Shown: in pieces, positions 1-8,385 of the stretch
How the letters are laid out: each line of letters opens with the position of its first letter
How positions within the stretch are numbered: position 1 is the stretch's first letter
From: Pseudomonadota bacterium
Lineage (GTDB): Bacteria; Pseudomonadota; Gammaproteobacteria; Xanthomonadales; Rhodanobacteraceae
Assembly: GCA_021792975.1 (NCBI GenBank)
Contig: JAJYTR010000023.1
Coordinates: 1-32,797, forward strand
Direction of reading: 5' to 3'
DNA length: 32,797 nucleotides
Notes under the pieces: generated by a model
The model's database searches: none
Seen by the model: the letters and a program-made list of their open reading frames with translations, nothing else
Told to the model about the DNA's origin: nothing
Made by a program: the position numbers and the translations under genes

Positions 1-2
1 CG

Positions 3-680
3 ATCCGGCGCACCGCGGGCGATTTCTACACCGAAGGCGAGCTGCTGTGGCTGGACGTGGACACCATCATCCGCGCGCAGACGCACGGCAAAAAATCCCT
101 GGATACCTTCCTGCACCTGTACTCGGAACCGGCACTGACCGGGCCGATCACCAAGACCTACACGCGGGCGGACATCGAGCATCTGCTGGGCGAAGTGGCA
201 CCCTACGACTGGCACGCCTTCTTCCAGAAGCACGTCTACGACGTCGCCGCGCTGCCGCCGACCGGCGAACTGCGCCGGGCGGGCTGGAAGCTGGTCTATA
301 CCAGCCGGCCGAATCCGTTCATGACCGCGATGGACACGCTGCGCCACGTCGACGATCAGTGGCTGACCTATGGCCTGAAGATCGGCAAGGGCGGCAAGGT
401 GTTCGACGTGCGCGAAGGCTCGCCCGCCTGGAAGGCCGGCATGGCGCCGGGCATGGTCATCAAGGCGGTCGATGGACAGGCCTATTCGCCCGGCATCCTC
501 GCCTACGCGATGAAGCAGGCCGAGCACGGCACCGCTGCGACCGAATTCGAGGTCGAGAACGACGGCTGGTACCGGCGCTATGCGGTGAGCTACCACGGCG
601 GGCCGCAATACCCGCACCTGGTGCGCATCCCCGGGGTGCCGGACATGCTGGCAAGAATCATGGCTCCGCACGCGCATTGA
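3..680 (+). CDS. M61-family metallopeptidase (glycyl aminopeptidase-like), C-terminal part only
   Basis: The reading frame is already open at the window edge and ends at TGA 678-680, so only about 225 C-terminal residues are visible. The early motif FYTEGELLWLDVDTIIR followed by SLDTFL is typical of the region downstream of the zinc site in M61 peptidases. A PDZ-like segment follows, from about GLKIGKGGKVFDVREGSPAW to MVIKAVDGQ. M61 enzymes are usually exported aminopeptidases that act on peptides with N-terminal glycine or alanine. The catalytic HExxH motif must lie upstream of the window, so activity cannot be judged. The family call is good; substrate preference is not visible. A strong GC hairpin follows the gene. 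Confidence 0.85.
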   Translation: MRRTAGDFYTEGELLWLDVDTIIRAQTHGKKSLDTFLHLYSEPALTGPITKTYTRADIEHLLGEVAPYDWHAFFQKHVYDVAALPPTGELRRAGWKLVYTSRPNPFMTAMDTLRHVDDQWLTYGLKIGKGGKVFDVREGSPAWKAGMAPGMVIKAVDGQAYSPGILAYAMKQAEHGTAATEFEVENDGWYRRYAVSYHGGPQYPHLVRIPGVPDMLARIMAPHAH

Positions 681-729
681 CGGCAGGCAGGGGGTCGCGG
701 AAATGCCTCCGGCATCGCACTCCATCGCT

Positions 730-787
730 GGCCGCCGCCGCTGCGCCGGCATGACCGGCGGCGGCCGCGCCGCGTCCGCGGCGCGGC
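730..787 (+). terminator. two overlapping GC-rich hairpins, possible terminator
   Basis: Two perfect 11-bp inverted repeats lie between the M61 gene and the transporter. Arms 730-740 and 756-766 form the first; arms 764-774 and 777-787 form the second, with almost no loop. They share bases 764-766, so only one can form fully at a time. There is no T-tract, so an intrinsic terminator is only an inference. Confidence 0.4.
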
Positions 788-872
788 GTTCGGCACTCGT
801 GCGGCGGATCCTGCAGAATCCCGGCCTGCTGGGCCGGTCCCGTGCCGGCCGGCCCGATCGGGAAAACACGCG

Positions 873-2138
873 ATGCGCATGAAGGCCACCACACTCCGCC
901 TGGTCGCCATGAACTTCCTGGAGTTCTTTGTCTGGGGTTCCTGGCTGACCACATTCGGCGCGTACTGGTTTCTCACCCGGCACTGGTCGGCCAGCGAGTT
1001 CGGCGCGGTCTTCTCGACCATGGGCATCGCTTCCCTCTTCATGCCCACGCTGATGGGCATCGTCGCCGACAAGTGGGTCAATGCCGAACGGCTGTACGGC
1101 ATCCTGCATCTCGTCGGCGCCTGCATGCTGTTCGCGGTACCGCTGATCGACACACCTGCGGCGCTGTTCTGGGTGATGCTGATCAACGTCTGCTGCTACA
1201 TGCCGACCATCTCCCTGTCGATCACCGTCTCCTACAACGCGCTGAAGAACGAAGGGGCGGACGTGGTCCGGGATTTCCCGCCGATCCGCGTGTGGGGCAC
1301 GATCGGGTTCATCGTCGCCATGTGGACGATCAGCCTGCTGCACATCGAAAAAAGCGCGATCCAGTTCGACGTGGCCGGCGCCTCCGCGCTGGTGCTCGGC
1401 CTGTACGCGTTCAGCCTGCCGCGCTGTCCGCCGCGGGACGTGCACCACGGTTCGCTGGTCGATGTGCTGGGCCTGCGCGCGTTCGCCCTGTTCAAGAACT
1501 ACAACATGGCGGTGTTCTTCCTGTTCGCGATGGCGCTGGGCGCCTCGCTGCAGCTGACCAACGCCTACGGCGACACGTTCCTACACAGTTTCGCCAGCAA
1601 CCCCGCCTACCGCGACCTGCTCACGGTGCGCTATCCGAATATCGTCCTGTCGATCTCGCAGATGTCGGAAACCGGGTTCATCCTGGCGATTCCCTTCGTT
1701 CTCAAGCGTTTCGGCATCAAGACGGTGATGCTGACCAGCATGCTGGCCTGGATGCTGCGCTTCGGCCTGTTCGCCTACGGCAATCCCGACGGTCTGCTGT
1801 GGATGATCGTCCTGTCCAACCTCGTCTACGGCATGGCCTTCGACTTTTTCAACATCTCCGGCTCGCTGTTCATCGAAGACCGGGTGGATTCGCGCATCCG
1901 CGCCAGTGCACAGGGACTGTTCATGATGATGACGAACGGCTTCGGCGCGGTGTTCGGCAGTTCGATCAGCGGGCTGCTGATCGGCCGCGATTTCACCTCG
2001 GCCCAGGGCGTGATCGAATGGCACGGCGTCTGGCTGAGCTTCGCCGCTTACTCGCTGGTCATCGCCGTGCTGTTCGCGATCCTGTTCCGCTACCGGCATG
2101 TGCGGCCCGGCCCGGCCGGCCTGACGACGCCGCATTGA
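873..2138 (+). CDS. MFS transporter, nucleoside:H+ symporter (NupG/XapB-like) family
   Basis: The product is a 421-residue integral membrane protein with about 12 hydrophobic segments, the usual size for this family. The N-terminus contains NFLEFFVWGSWLTTFGAYW, close to the first helix of NupG-type nucleoside:proton symporters. MGIVADKW in the loop after the second helix is the equivalent of the MFS signature. The family imports nucleosides across the inner membrane using the proton gradient. The gene stands alone on the plus strand and converges with the esterase gene 79 bp downstream. ATG 873 is chosen because the family-typical first helix starts soon after it. A link with the neighbouring esterase and TonB receptor is possible (the substrate could be something other than a nucleoside) but is not shown by sequence. 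Confidence 0.85.
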   Translation: MRMKATTLRLVAMNFLEFFVWGSWLTTFGAYWFLTRHWSASEFGAVFSTMGIASLFMPTLMGIVADKWVNAERLYGILHLVGACMLFAVPLIDTPAALFWVMLINVCCYMPTISLSITVSYNALKNEGADVVRDFPPIRVWGTIGFIVAMWTISLLHIEKSAIQFDVAGASALVLGLYAFSLPRCPPRDVHHGSLVDVLGLRAFALFKNYNMAVFFLFAMALGASLQLTNAYGDTFLHSFASNPAYRDLLTVRYPNIVLSISQMSETGFILAIPFVLKRFGIKTVMLTSMLAWMLRFGLFAYGNPDGLLWMIVLSNLVYGMAFDFFNISGSLFIEDRVDSRIRASAQGLFMMMTNGFGAVFGSSISGLLIGRDFTSAQGVIEWHGVWLSFAAYSLVIAVLFAILFRYRHVRPGPAGLTTPH

Positions 2139-2217
2139 AGATCGCAGCGCGGCGGAACGGCAGGCACTTCGGGAAAAGCGCCGGTCCGGCCGATCGGCGG
2201 AGCGCGCCGGTCCGCGG

Positions 2218-3765
2218 CTAGCCGAACACGCTCGCAGGCGGCGGCTGCCGCTCCCAGTACTCGCGCAGCGCGCGGTCCGGATCCTCCGACACGGCGGTCT
2301 GCCGATCCAGTACCAGACACGCGCGCCGGAGCGGATCGTAGGGCGGCCACGGCGCGCCGGCGATGGCCCCGGGTCTGCCTTCGGCGGCGAAGGCCACCCA
2401 GGCCTGCGACAGGTTGCTGCTGAGCGCCCGGGCTTCGGAGCATCCGGCGCCCAGGATCGCATCGCGGACGTTGCCGAACACCGCCGCGACATCGATGGCG
2501 TGCACGGCGCCGAACATCCCGTCGTAGGCGGGCGACGGCCAGTTCCACTGGTAAAGATAAACCGGTGCCCCGGACTGCTGCGCCTTGCGATCGGCCTGCG
2601 CGTAGGCGAAGCGCCGGAAGCCGGCGTCGGTGACGATGCGGGCATGTTTCAGGTAGGCCGTCTCCGCGGGCGCCTGCGGCGCGCGATACAGCGCCTCGAT
2701 CTCCGCGGCGCGCTCGCCGAACTGCTGCCGGAGCAGCGCGGTCAGGCCGGCATCGTCCAGCGCGAAGTGATTGAAGAACAGGCCGGCGTCGTGGCGTGTG
2801 GTCGAGACGATCAGCGGCACTTCCGCCGATTCCGGCGGTGCGGAAGGATCGAACGGATGCCGCGGCAGCAGCGTTCCGTCGAGACCCGGCATGAACCGTT
2901 GCGCTCCGACCTTGATCTGCGCATCGAGCAGCCGCGTCCATGGCAGATGCCTGAGCGCGGAGAGATTGCCCCGCGCCACGCCGAGCTCGTGGAGAAATGC
3001 CTCGGCGGCGGCGGCGGCGGCGTCCTGGTCCGCTACGCGCAGCAGCGATCCGCTCTGGATCGCCGCGCGTGAGAAAAGTCCCCGCGCCGCCGGCATGGCC
3101 ATCAGGCAGCTGACCTTCCAGCCGCCGCCTGACTGGCCCCACAGCAGGACCCGGCCGGGGTCGCCCCCGAACGCCTCGATGTTCTCGCGGATCCAGCGCA
3201 AGGCGAGGACGAGGTCAGCCAGCCCGACGTTGCAATCGAATGCCGGGTCCCCCATTCCGCGGCTGCAGGCGGCGAGATCGAGGAAACCGAAACTCGCCAG
3301 CCGATGCGACAGCGTCACCACCACCACGTCGCCGGACTGCGCCAGTCGGGCGCCGTCGTAGATCCGGGCATTGCCCGAGGCGATCACGAACCCGCCGCCG
3401 TGGATCGACACGATGACGGGCCGCCGGCGCCCGTCGCGCACTCCGCTGGTCCAGACGTTGAGGTGGAGGCAGTCCTCGCCCATGCCGCCCTCGGCCTGGA
3501 CCATGTCGAACTGGATCAGGCGCCCGTAACGGTTGCCGATCGGCGTGGGCGCCTGCGGACAGATCGGCCCATAGCCCAGGCACTCGCGCAGCCCGGTCCA
3601 GGGGGCGGGTGGCACCGGATGCCGGAAGCGTCGCTCTCCCGCGGTCGGCGCACCGTAGCGGATCCCCTTGAACTGGATCACGCCATCGTTGACGAGTCCG
3701 AGGACTGCGCCGCTGGTCGTGACGGCCTTTCGGAACAGGCTGCCGGAGACGGATTCCGTGTCCAC
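2218..3765 (-). CDS. type-B carboxylesterase (carboxylesterase/lipase family)
   Basis: The product is about 515 residues, normal for type-B carboxylesterases, which hydrolyse carboxylic esters with an alpha/beta-hydrolase fold. The signature EDCLHLNVW is at about residues 97-105, the oxyanion-hole HGGG at about 122-125 and the nucleophile motif GQSGGG with Ser at about 212. The probable His lies in GAVHAIDVAAVFGN. The usual acid motif DEG reads DAG, so the canonical Glu appears replaced and the adjacent Asp may serve. No signal peptide is visible, suggesting a cytoplasmic enzyme. GTG at 3765 is preferred over GTG at 3771 because GAGG lies 7 nt before it. The gene follows the TonB receptor stop within a few bases, so the two are almost certainly co-transcribed and translationally coupled. 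Substrate is unknown. Confidence 0.88.
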   Translation of the reverse strand: MDTESVSGSLFRKAVTTSGAVLGLVNDGVIQFKGIRYGAPTAGERRFRHPVPPAPWTGLRECLGYGPICPQAPTPIGNRYGRLIQFDMVQAEGGMGEDCLHLNVWTSGVRDGRRRPVIVSIHGGGFVIASGNARIYDGARLAQSGDVVVVTLSHRLASFGFLDLAACSRGMGDPAFDCNVGLADLVLALRWIRENIEAFGGDPGRVLLWGQSGGGWKVSCLMAMPAARGLFSRAAIQSGSLLRVADQDAAAAAAEAFLHELGVARGNLSALRHLPWTRLLDAQIKVGAQRFMPGLDGTLLPRHPFDPSAPPESAEVPLIVSTTRHDAGLFFNHFALDDAGLTALLRQQFGERAAEIEALYRAPQAPAETAYLKHARIVTDAGFRRFAYAQADRKAQQSGAPVYLYQWNWPSPAYDGMFGAVHAIDVAAVFGNVRDAILGAGCSEARALSSNLSQAWVAFAAEGRPGAIAGAPWPPYDPLRRACLVLDRQTAVSEDPDRALREYWERQPPPASVFG

Positions 3766-3774
3766 GTGCACGCC

Positions 3775-6090
3775 TCAGTAGGCGTTGCCCAGGGCGATCC
3801 TGAAGTCGATGCCGATGGTCCTGGGCAGCGACAGCGTGACCGGAACCGGCGCCGCGGGATCGTATTCGTTGGCGGTGGTCGCCGCGGACACCTGGCCCAC
3901 CTGGTCGAACACGTTGTGGACATAGGCGTCGATCTCGATGCCGTGCGGCGCGAAGACCGCCAGGTCCAGATTCAGGTTGTTGTAACCGGGAAGACGGTAG
4001 CCCGGACTGACCGGGCTGCCGGCGTAACCGGCCATGCGGTTGCCGATGTAGGCATCGGTGAGGGTCAGGTCGCCGCTGTAGCGGTACGCGATCGGGAAGT
4101 CGTAATTCGCCGCGAGCGCGAGGTTGTACTTCGCGGAGAGCGGCAGCCGCGCGCCCGGCTGCGTGAGGCCGAGGGCAGGCACGGCGGAGGTGAGCCTGGC
4201 GTCCGTGTAGGCACCGGAACCCGATATCGTCAGATCGGGGGTGATCTTGTACGCGGCATTCAGTTCGAGGCCCTTGATCCGCGCGCTGCCGCCGTTCTCG
4301 ATCTGGTTGATGCCGCCGTTGTTGACGGTCAGCTGGATGCGCGACCAGTGGATGTCGTAGACGTCCGCGTTCAGCAGGACGCGGTCATGCAGCAGGGTCG
4401 CCTTCTCGCCGACCTCGTAGTTCCACAGCTTGTCGGGCTGGAACGTCGGGGCGCCGTGACCCAGGGCGAGCACGAAGTTGGGGCCGCCGGGGCGGTAACC
4501 GCTGGCGACCTTGCCGTACAGCATCACATGGCGCGAGAGCTGATAGCGGGGATTGACCAGGTAGGTCGCCACGCTCTGGTCGGAGGTGGCGTTCTCGTGC
4601 GTCACCAGCGCGGGGTTGCCGGGCACGACCAGCAGGCCGTTGGCGAATTGCTGGTAGTGCTGGCGGTTCTTGCTGTAGCGGACGCCCAGGGCGAGATCGA
4701 ACTTGTCGGTGAAATAGTGGGTGCCGTCGGCGAACAGCGATGCTTCCTGATAGATGCTCGGCAGGACGCCATAAAACGGCGAGAAGCCGAACAGCGTGCC
4801 GTTCGCGTTGGAATCGTCCTGCAGGTTCACGAACTCGTGCGTGGCCTCGTGGGCGTAGAAGCCGCCGACCAGCCACTGGAACGCCTTGTTCCGATACGAG
4901 GCGAGACGGATCTCCTGCGTGTACTTGCGGGTATTGGTGCGCACGAACAGCCCGTAGGACTGCATGCCGAAGAACGGCGCCAGCAGCGGGTTATAGACGT
5001 CGCTGAGGTCGTCCAGGTACTGCCCGTGGTCGATCTGGTAGGCGGTGATGGAGGTCAGCTCGGCCCAGTGCAGGTTCCAGTGCACCACGCCGGAGTACAT
5101 GCGCAGCGACGAACCGGAAGGCTGGTCGAGGCTGTATGCCTGACGGTAGGTCCCGTACACGGGCTGTCCGGTATCGATATTGCGGAAATCGACGTTCAGG
5201 CCGTTGCCGTGGATGTTCTGCGAATAGGCCTCGAGTTTCACGCTGAGATCGGGATCGATCTGCGCCAGCAACTGGATGCGTCCGGCCAGGGTACGGGAAG
5301 AGCCCTGGTCCCTGGTGTTCAGCAGCACGTTGTTGCCGAAACTGCTGTCGAACGCCTGGATGGCATCGGCCCGGATCGCGACCTTGCCGGGCGCGAGCGG
5401 GATGTTGAGCATGGCGGCGGCATGGTCGTTGCTGCCCGCGTGGTCCGTGCTGGACACGCCGAAATCGCCCAATGCCCCGAACCCGTCGAGATTGGGCGCG
5501 TGGCTCACGTACTTGATGGCGCCGCCCAGCGCATTGGCGCCGTAGAGCGTGCCCTGCGGTCCGTTCAGCACTTCGACGCGCGACAGATCGAAGGTGTCGA
5601 TGGGCAGGGTCTGGAAGCCCAGGCCGAACGGCGTGCTGGCCCCGATCGGCACCTCGTCGAGATACATGCCGATGCCGCTGCTGAGCTGCGTGCCACCCGT
5701 GGTCACGCCGCGAATGGCCACCAGGTCGCTGGTCGGGCCCAGCGACTGGTAGCTCAGCCCGGGCACGAACGGCGCGAACTGCTCGAAGCTGCGGGCGTGG
5801 ATGCGGTCGAGGAACGCGCCGGTCAGGGCGGTCACGCCGCCCGGCACGTGCTGCAGGGATTCGCGGCGGCGGGTCGCCGTCACGACGATCGTCGGCAGCG
5901 TCGCCTGCGGTCGAGGCCGGGCAGCGTGCGACACGGTTCCGCCGGTACCGGTGGCCGGTGCACCCGCGTGGACGCCCGGAACCGCACTGCGGACGGAGGT
6001 CGAGTCGGCGGCTTGCGCCGTGCCCGTACAGGCCAGCGCGATGGAGGTTGCGATCAGACAATGAGCGGGCAGGTTGCAACGGATACGCAT
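3775..6090 (-). CDS. TonB-dependent outer-membrane receptor
   Basis: The product is 771 residues. It begins with a signal peptide ending near AQA (residue 27), then a plug domain containing TATRRRESLQHVP, YLDEVPIGAS and RVEVLNGPQGTLYGANALGG. A long beta-barrel region ends in Tyr (RIALGNAY). Such proteins import bulky or scarce compounds through the outer membrane using TonB energy. The open frame runs upstream to 6474, but ATG 6090 is chosen because it starts the signal peptide and has GAGG about 10 nt upstream. The sequence resembles receptors outside the classical siderophore group, often found with catabolic enzymes. Here it is directly followed by an esterase and faces a TetR regulator. 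The ligand cannot be deduced. Confidence 0.93.
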   Translation of the reverse strand: MRIRCNLPAHCLIATSIALACTGTAQAADSTSVRSAVPGVHAGAPATGTGGTVSHAARPRPQATLPTIVVTATRRRESLQHVPGGVTALTGAFLDRIHARSFEQFAPFVPGLSYQSLGPTSDLVAIRGVTTGGTQLSSGIGMYLDEVPIGASTPFGLGFQTLPIDTFDLSRVEVLNGPQGTLYGANALGGAIKYVSHAPNLDGFGALGDFGVSSTDHAGSNDHAAAMLNIPLAPGKVAIRADAIQAFDSSFGNNVLLNTRDQGSSRTLAGRIQLLAQIDPDLSVKLEAYSQNIHGNGLNVDFRNIDTGQPVYGTYRQAYSLDQPSGSSLRMYSGVVHWNLHWAELTSITAYQIDHGQYLDDLSDVYNPLLAPFFGMQSYGLFVRTNTRKYTQEIRLASYRNKAFQWLVGGFYAHEATHEFVNLQDDSNANGTLFGFSPFYGVLPSIYQEASLFADGTHYFTDKFDLALGVRYSKNRQHYQQFANGLLVVPGNPALVTHENATSDQSVATYLVNPRYQLSRHVMLYGKVASGYRPGGPNFVLALGHGAPTFQPDKLWNYEVGEKATLLHDRVLLNADVYDIHWSRIQLTVNNGGINQIENGGSARIKGLELNAAYKITPDLTISGSGAYTDARLTSAVPALGLTQPGARLPLSAKYNLALAANYDFPIAYRYSGDLTLTDAYIGNRMAGYAGSPVSPGYRLPGYNNLNLDLAVFAPHGIEIDAYVHNVFDQVGQVSAATTANEYDPAAPVPVTLSLPRTIGIDFRIALGNAY

Positions 6091-6424
6091 GGCGCATGCA
6101 CCTCGCGGTGGATCGACGCCGGCCGCGGAAGCCGGGGATGGGGTCTGGATCGGGTGATGCCCGGAGGAGGGCGCGGCCTCCCCCGCGCGGCGATCGGCCG
6201 GACCCGCGGTCGGAGCACCGGCAGCGAAGCCGGGCATTTCGCGGGCGCCGTGTCCGTTTCGCGGCGGATTCAAGGAACGGGTCTGGGCGAGGGCCGTCAT
6301 CGCTGCGTGCGCGAATCGGGACGCCCGGCCGGCAGCCCATGGCGGATGGGCGGGGAAAAGATCGAGAACCATGTCGGCAACGCTCCCCCCAAGTGGCCGG
6401 ATCTGGTGCAATGCAACGAACGAA

Positions 6425-6440
6425 CGAACGATCGTTCGGA
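6425..6440. promoter_or_regulatory. probable TetR operator, box 1
   Basis: Bases 6425-6438 are a perfect 14-bp palindrome (CGAACGATCGTTCG). An extra CGAACG copy overlaps its left side, starting at 6421. TetR dimers bind palindromes of this size, often between their own gene and a divergent target. Binding is inferred. Confidence 0.6.
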
Positions 6441-6490
6441 TGCGTGTGTTAGCACCGAACAATCTCGGAGTCAAACTGCTAGCATGCGAC

Positions 6491-6506
6491 CAATCGATCG
6501 TTCGGA
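6491..6506. promoter_or_regulatory. probable TetR operator, box 2
   Basis: This site shares 12 identical bases (CGATCGTTCGGA) with box 1, but its left half-site is imperfect. The two centres are 66 bp apart. Box 2 ends 9 bp before the tetR start codon, where binding would block tetR expression, which suggests autoregulation. Confidence 0.5.
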
Positions 6507-6515
6507 CTATCGCGC

Positions 6516-7166
6516 ATGACGCTCAACCGACGCCTCGCCGCCAAGGCCGCGCGGCTCCTGCCCGAACACAAGCCGCCGGGGTCGCCGGGACTGATCCTCG
6601 AGGCCGCGTTGAAGCTGTTCGCCGAGCGCGGCTACGCCGCCGCATCGGTGCGGGAAATCGCCGCGGCGTCCGGCCTGAAGCCGGCCACGATCTACGGGCA
6701 TTACCCCTCCAAGGAGCACATCCTCGCGGAACTGTGCCGCGTCGGCCATGAGGAGCAGAACCGCAGCGTGCGCGCGGCGGTGCTGAACAGCGGCGCCGAT
6801 CCGCGCGACCAGATCGTGGCGTACGTGCGCGCGCACGTGGGCATGCACACCTCGTTCCCCATGCTCGCGGTGGTCGCGAACGCGGAACTGCATGTGCTCT
6901 CGGCAGAACTCGGCGCCGCGACCTTCAGCCTGCGCGAGCAATCGGAGCGGCTGCTGGGCGAGATCATCCAGCGGGGACTGGATCGAGGCGTTTTCCACGT
7001 GCCGAACGCCTGGCTCGCCGTCGCCGCCATCGGCGGCATGGGCTTGCGCGTGGCGTACTGGTACTCGCCGGAATACAGGCTCGAGCCGCACGAGGTCGCC
7101 GACGTCTACGCCGAGTACGCGTTGCGGATCCTCGCGGTGAAAACGGACCCCTCAGCCGGGCTTTGA
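6516..7166 (+). CDS. TetR/AcrR-family transcriptional regulator
   Basis: The product is 216 residues, the usual TetR length. The N-terminal DNA-binding domain spans about residues 25-70, with a helix-turn-helix at about 44-63 (SVREIAAASGLKPATIYGHY) followed by PSKEHIL. The C-terminal part is helical and should hold the ligand pocket and dimer interface, but it gives no hint of ligand. The gene is divergent from the TonB receptor-esterase pair, with two palindromic boxes between them, so repression of that pair and of itself is the simplest model. No Shine-Dalgarno is seen before ATG 6516, so the message may be leaderless or weakly translated. The family call is certain; the regulon is inferred. 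Confidence 0.92.
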   Translation: MTLNRRLAAKAARLLPEHKPPGSPGLILEAALKLFAERGYAAASVREIAAASGLKPATIYGHYPSKEHILAELCRVGHEEQNRSVRAAVLNSGADPRDQIVAYVRAHVGMHTSFPMLAVVANAELHVLSAELGAATFSLREQSERLLGEIIQRGLDRGVFHVPNAWLAVAAIGGMGLRVAYWYSPEYRLEPHEVADVYAEYALRILAVKTDPSAGL

Positions 7167-7572
7167 AGTGCCGGCCGGGCGGGCCGATTCCGGCGCGGCC
7201 GCGGGCCCTCGGCTGCAGCGGCATCCGCGGCAGGCGCGCCGGGCCGGTGCCGGATACCCGACCGCGGCAGCCTGCGCACGGGTGCCAGTGCCAGCTCTTC
7301 CCGGTAGATCGGGTGATCCGCGGGTACGGAAGGCATCCAGGTGATCGCGCCAACGCGGGCCACCGTGCTGCTGGCCGGGGGACGGGGCACCTTCCGGCAT
7401 CCATGGTGACGGCGCCGGCGCAGCCGCGCACGCTGCACCGGGAACTGGACGAGCGGATACCGGCATGCGGGCACGGCACGACGATCGCCCGCGCGCGCCG
7501 CCACGCGGCGACAATGCCGCCATTGTCTCGCACCCGCCCGTCCCTGGACTGCCCGCTCGGAACACCGCACCC
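7167..7572 (+). other. 406-bp intergenic region upstream of the SDR gene
   Basis: I see no convincing gene here on either strand; the frames that remain open are GC-rich and show no family motif. The only structure noted is a perfect 7-bp inverted repeat (GACAATG at 7510-7516, CATTGTC at 7521-7527) about 45 bp before the SDR start. Its left arm could also serve as a -10 element (GACAAT), but no matching -35 is visible. Confidence 0.5.
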
Positions 7573-8337
7573 ATGCCCGCACCCGACCTGTTCGACCTCA
7601 CCGGAAAAATCGCGCTGATCACCGGCGCCAGCCGCGGCATCGGCGAGGAAGCCGCGAAACTGCTGGGCGCATGCGGCGCGCATGTGATCGTCGCCAGCCG
7701 GCACGGCGATGCCTGCCGGCGCGTCGCGGACGCCATCGCGCGGGCGGGCGGCACTGCCGAGGCGGCCGCCTGCCACATCGGTGATCTGGCGCAGATCGAG
7801 AACCTGTTCGCGACCGTCGCGTCACGGCACGGGCGCCTGGACATCCTCGTCAACAACGCCGCGACCAACCCGTATTACGGCCCCATCGTCGAAACCGGTG
7901 CGGACGTGTTCCAGAAGACCGTGGACGTCAACATCCGCGGTTATTTCTTCATGTCCAGCCACGCCGTGCGTCTGATGGGCGGGGGCGGTTCGATCGTCAA
8001 CGTGGCCTCGGTCAACGGCGTGATTCCCGGCTTCCACCAGGGCATCTACTCGATCACCAAGGCCGCGGTGATCTCGATGACCAAGGCGTTCGCGCTCGAA
8101 TGCGCACCGCTGGGCGTGCGCTGCAACGCGTTGCTGCCGGGGCTCACCGACACGAAATTCGCCTCGGCGCTGACGCAGATGCCGGCATTGCTGAACCGGG
8201 CGCTCGCACACGTGCCGATGCGCCGCGTGGCACAGCCCTCGGAGATGGCTGGCGCGGTGTTGTATCTGGCGTCCGCGGCATCGAGCTATACGACCGGCGC
8301 CGTGCTCAGCGTCGACGGCGGCTATCTGTCGGCGTGA
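7573..8337 (+). CDS. SDR-family NAD(P)-dependent oxidoreductase
   Basis: The product is 254 residues, a classical short-chain dehydrogenase/reductase. The cofactor motif TGASRGIG is at residues 17-24 and the structural NNA at 94-96. Ser146, Tyr159 and Lys163 (in YSITK) form the catalytic set, and the C-terminus has the common SVDGG motif. The family oxidises alcohols or reduces carbonyls with NAD(P)H; the substrate cannot be told from sequence. ATG 7573 is chosen because MPAPDLFDLTGK is a typical SDR N-terminus. The open frame reaches 7465, but its extra residues do not resemble the family. The gene lies after tetR on the same strand, 406 bp away, so it may belong functionally to the esterase/receptor locus. 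It converges with the GGDEF-EAL gene. Confidence 0.92.
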   Translation: MPAPDLFDLTGKIALITGASRGIGEEAAKLLGACGAHVIVASRHGDACRRVADAIARAGGTAEAAACHIGDLAQIENLFATVASRHGRLDILVNNAATNPYYGPIVETGADVFQKTVDVNIRGYFFMSSHAVRLMGGGGSIVNVASVNGVIPGFHQGIYSITKAAVISMTKAFALECAPLGVRCNALLPGLTDTKFASALTQMPALLNRALAHVPMRRVAQPSEMAGAVLYLASAASSYTTGAVLSVDGGYLSA

Positions 8338-8385
8338 AAGGATGGCGCGGGGACTGCGGGGCCACCGCCCTCCGCGGTTCCGCGC

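Larger units (their letters stand above)
6091..6515. promoter_or_regulatory. 425-bp divergent control region between the TonB receptor and tetR genes
   Basis: This non-coding stretch separates two divergent genes and must hold both promoters. The only clear structure is a pair of related palindromic boxes near the tetR side (6425-6440 and 6491-6506). I see no other gene, and no convincing -35/-10 pair on either strand. The frame upstream of the receptor start stays open but lacks coding character. Confidence 0.6.

Noticed and set aside
6091-6474. N-terminal extension of the TonB receptor to 6474
   Set aside because: It would bury the signal peptide 128 residues inside the protein and cover the operator region.
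3304-6519. A 1071-codon open frame opposite the TonB receptor
   Set aside because: It is the antisense shadow of the receptor and esterase; the receptor has signal peptide, plug motifs and a ribosome site.
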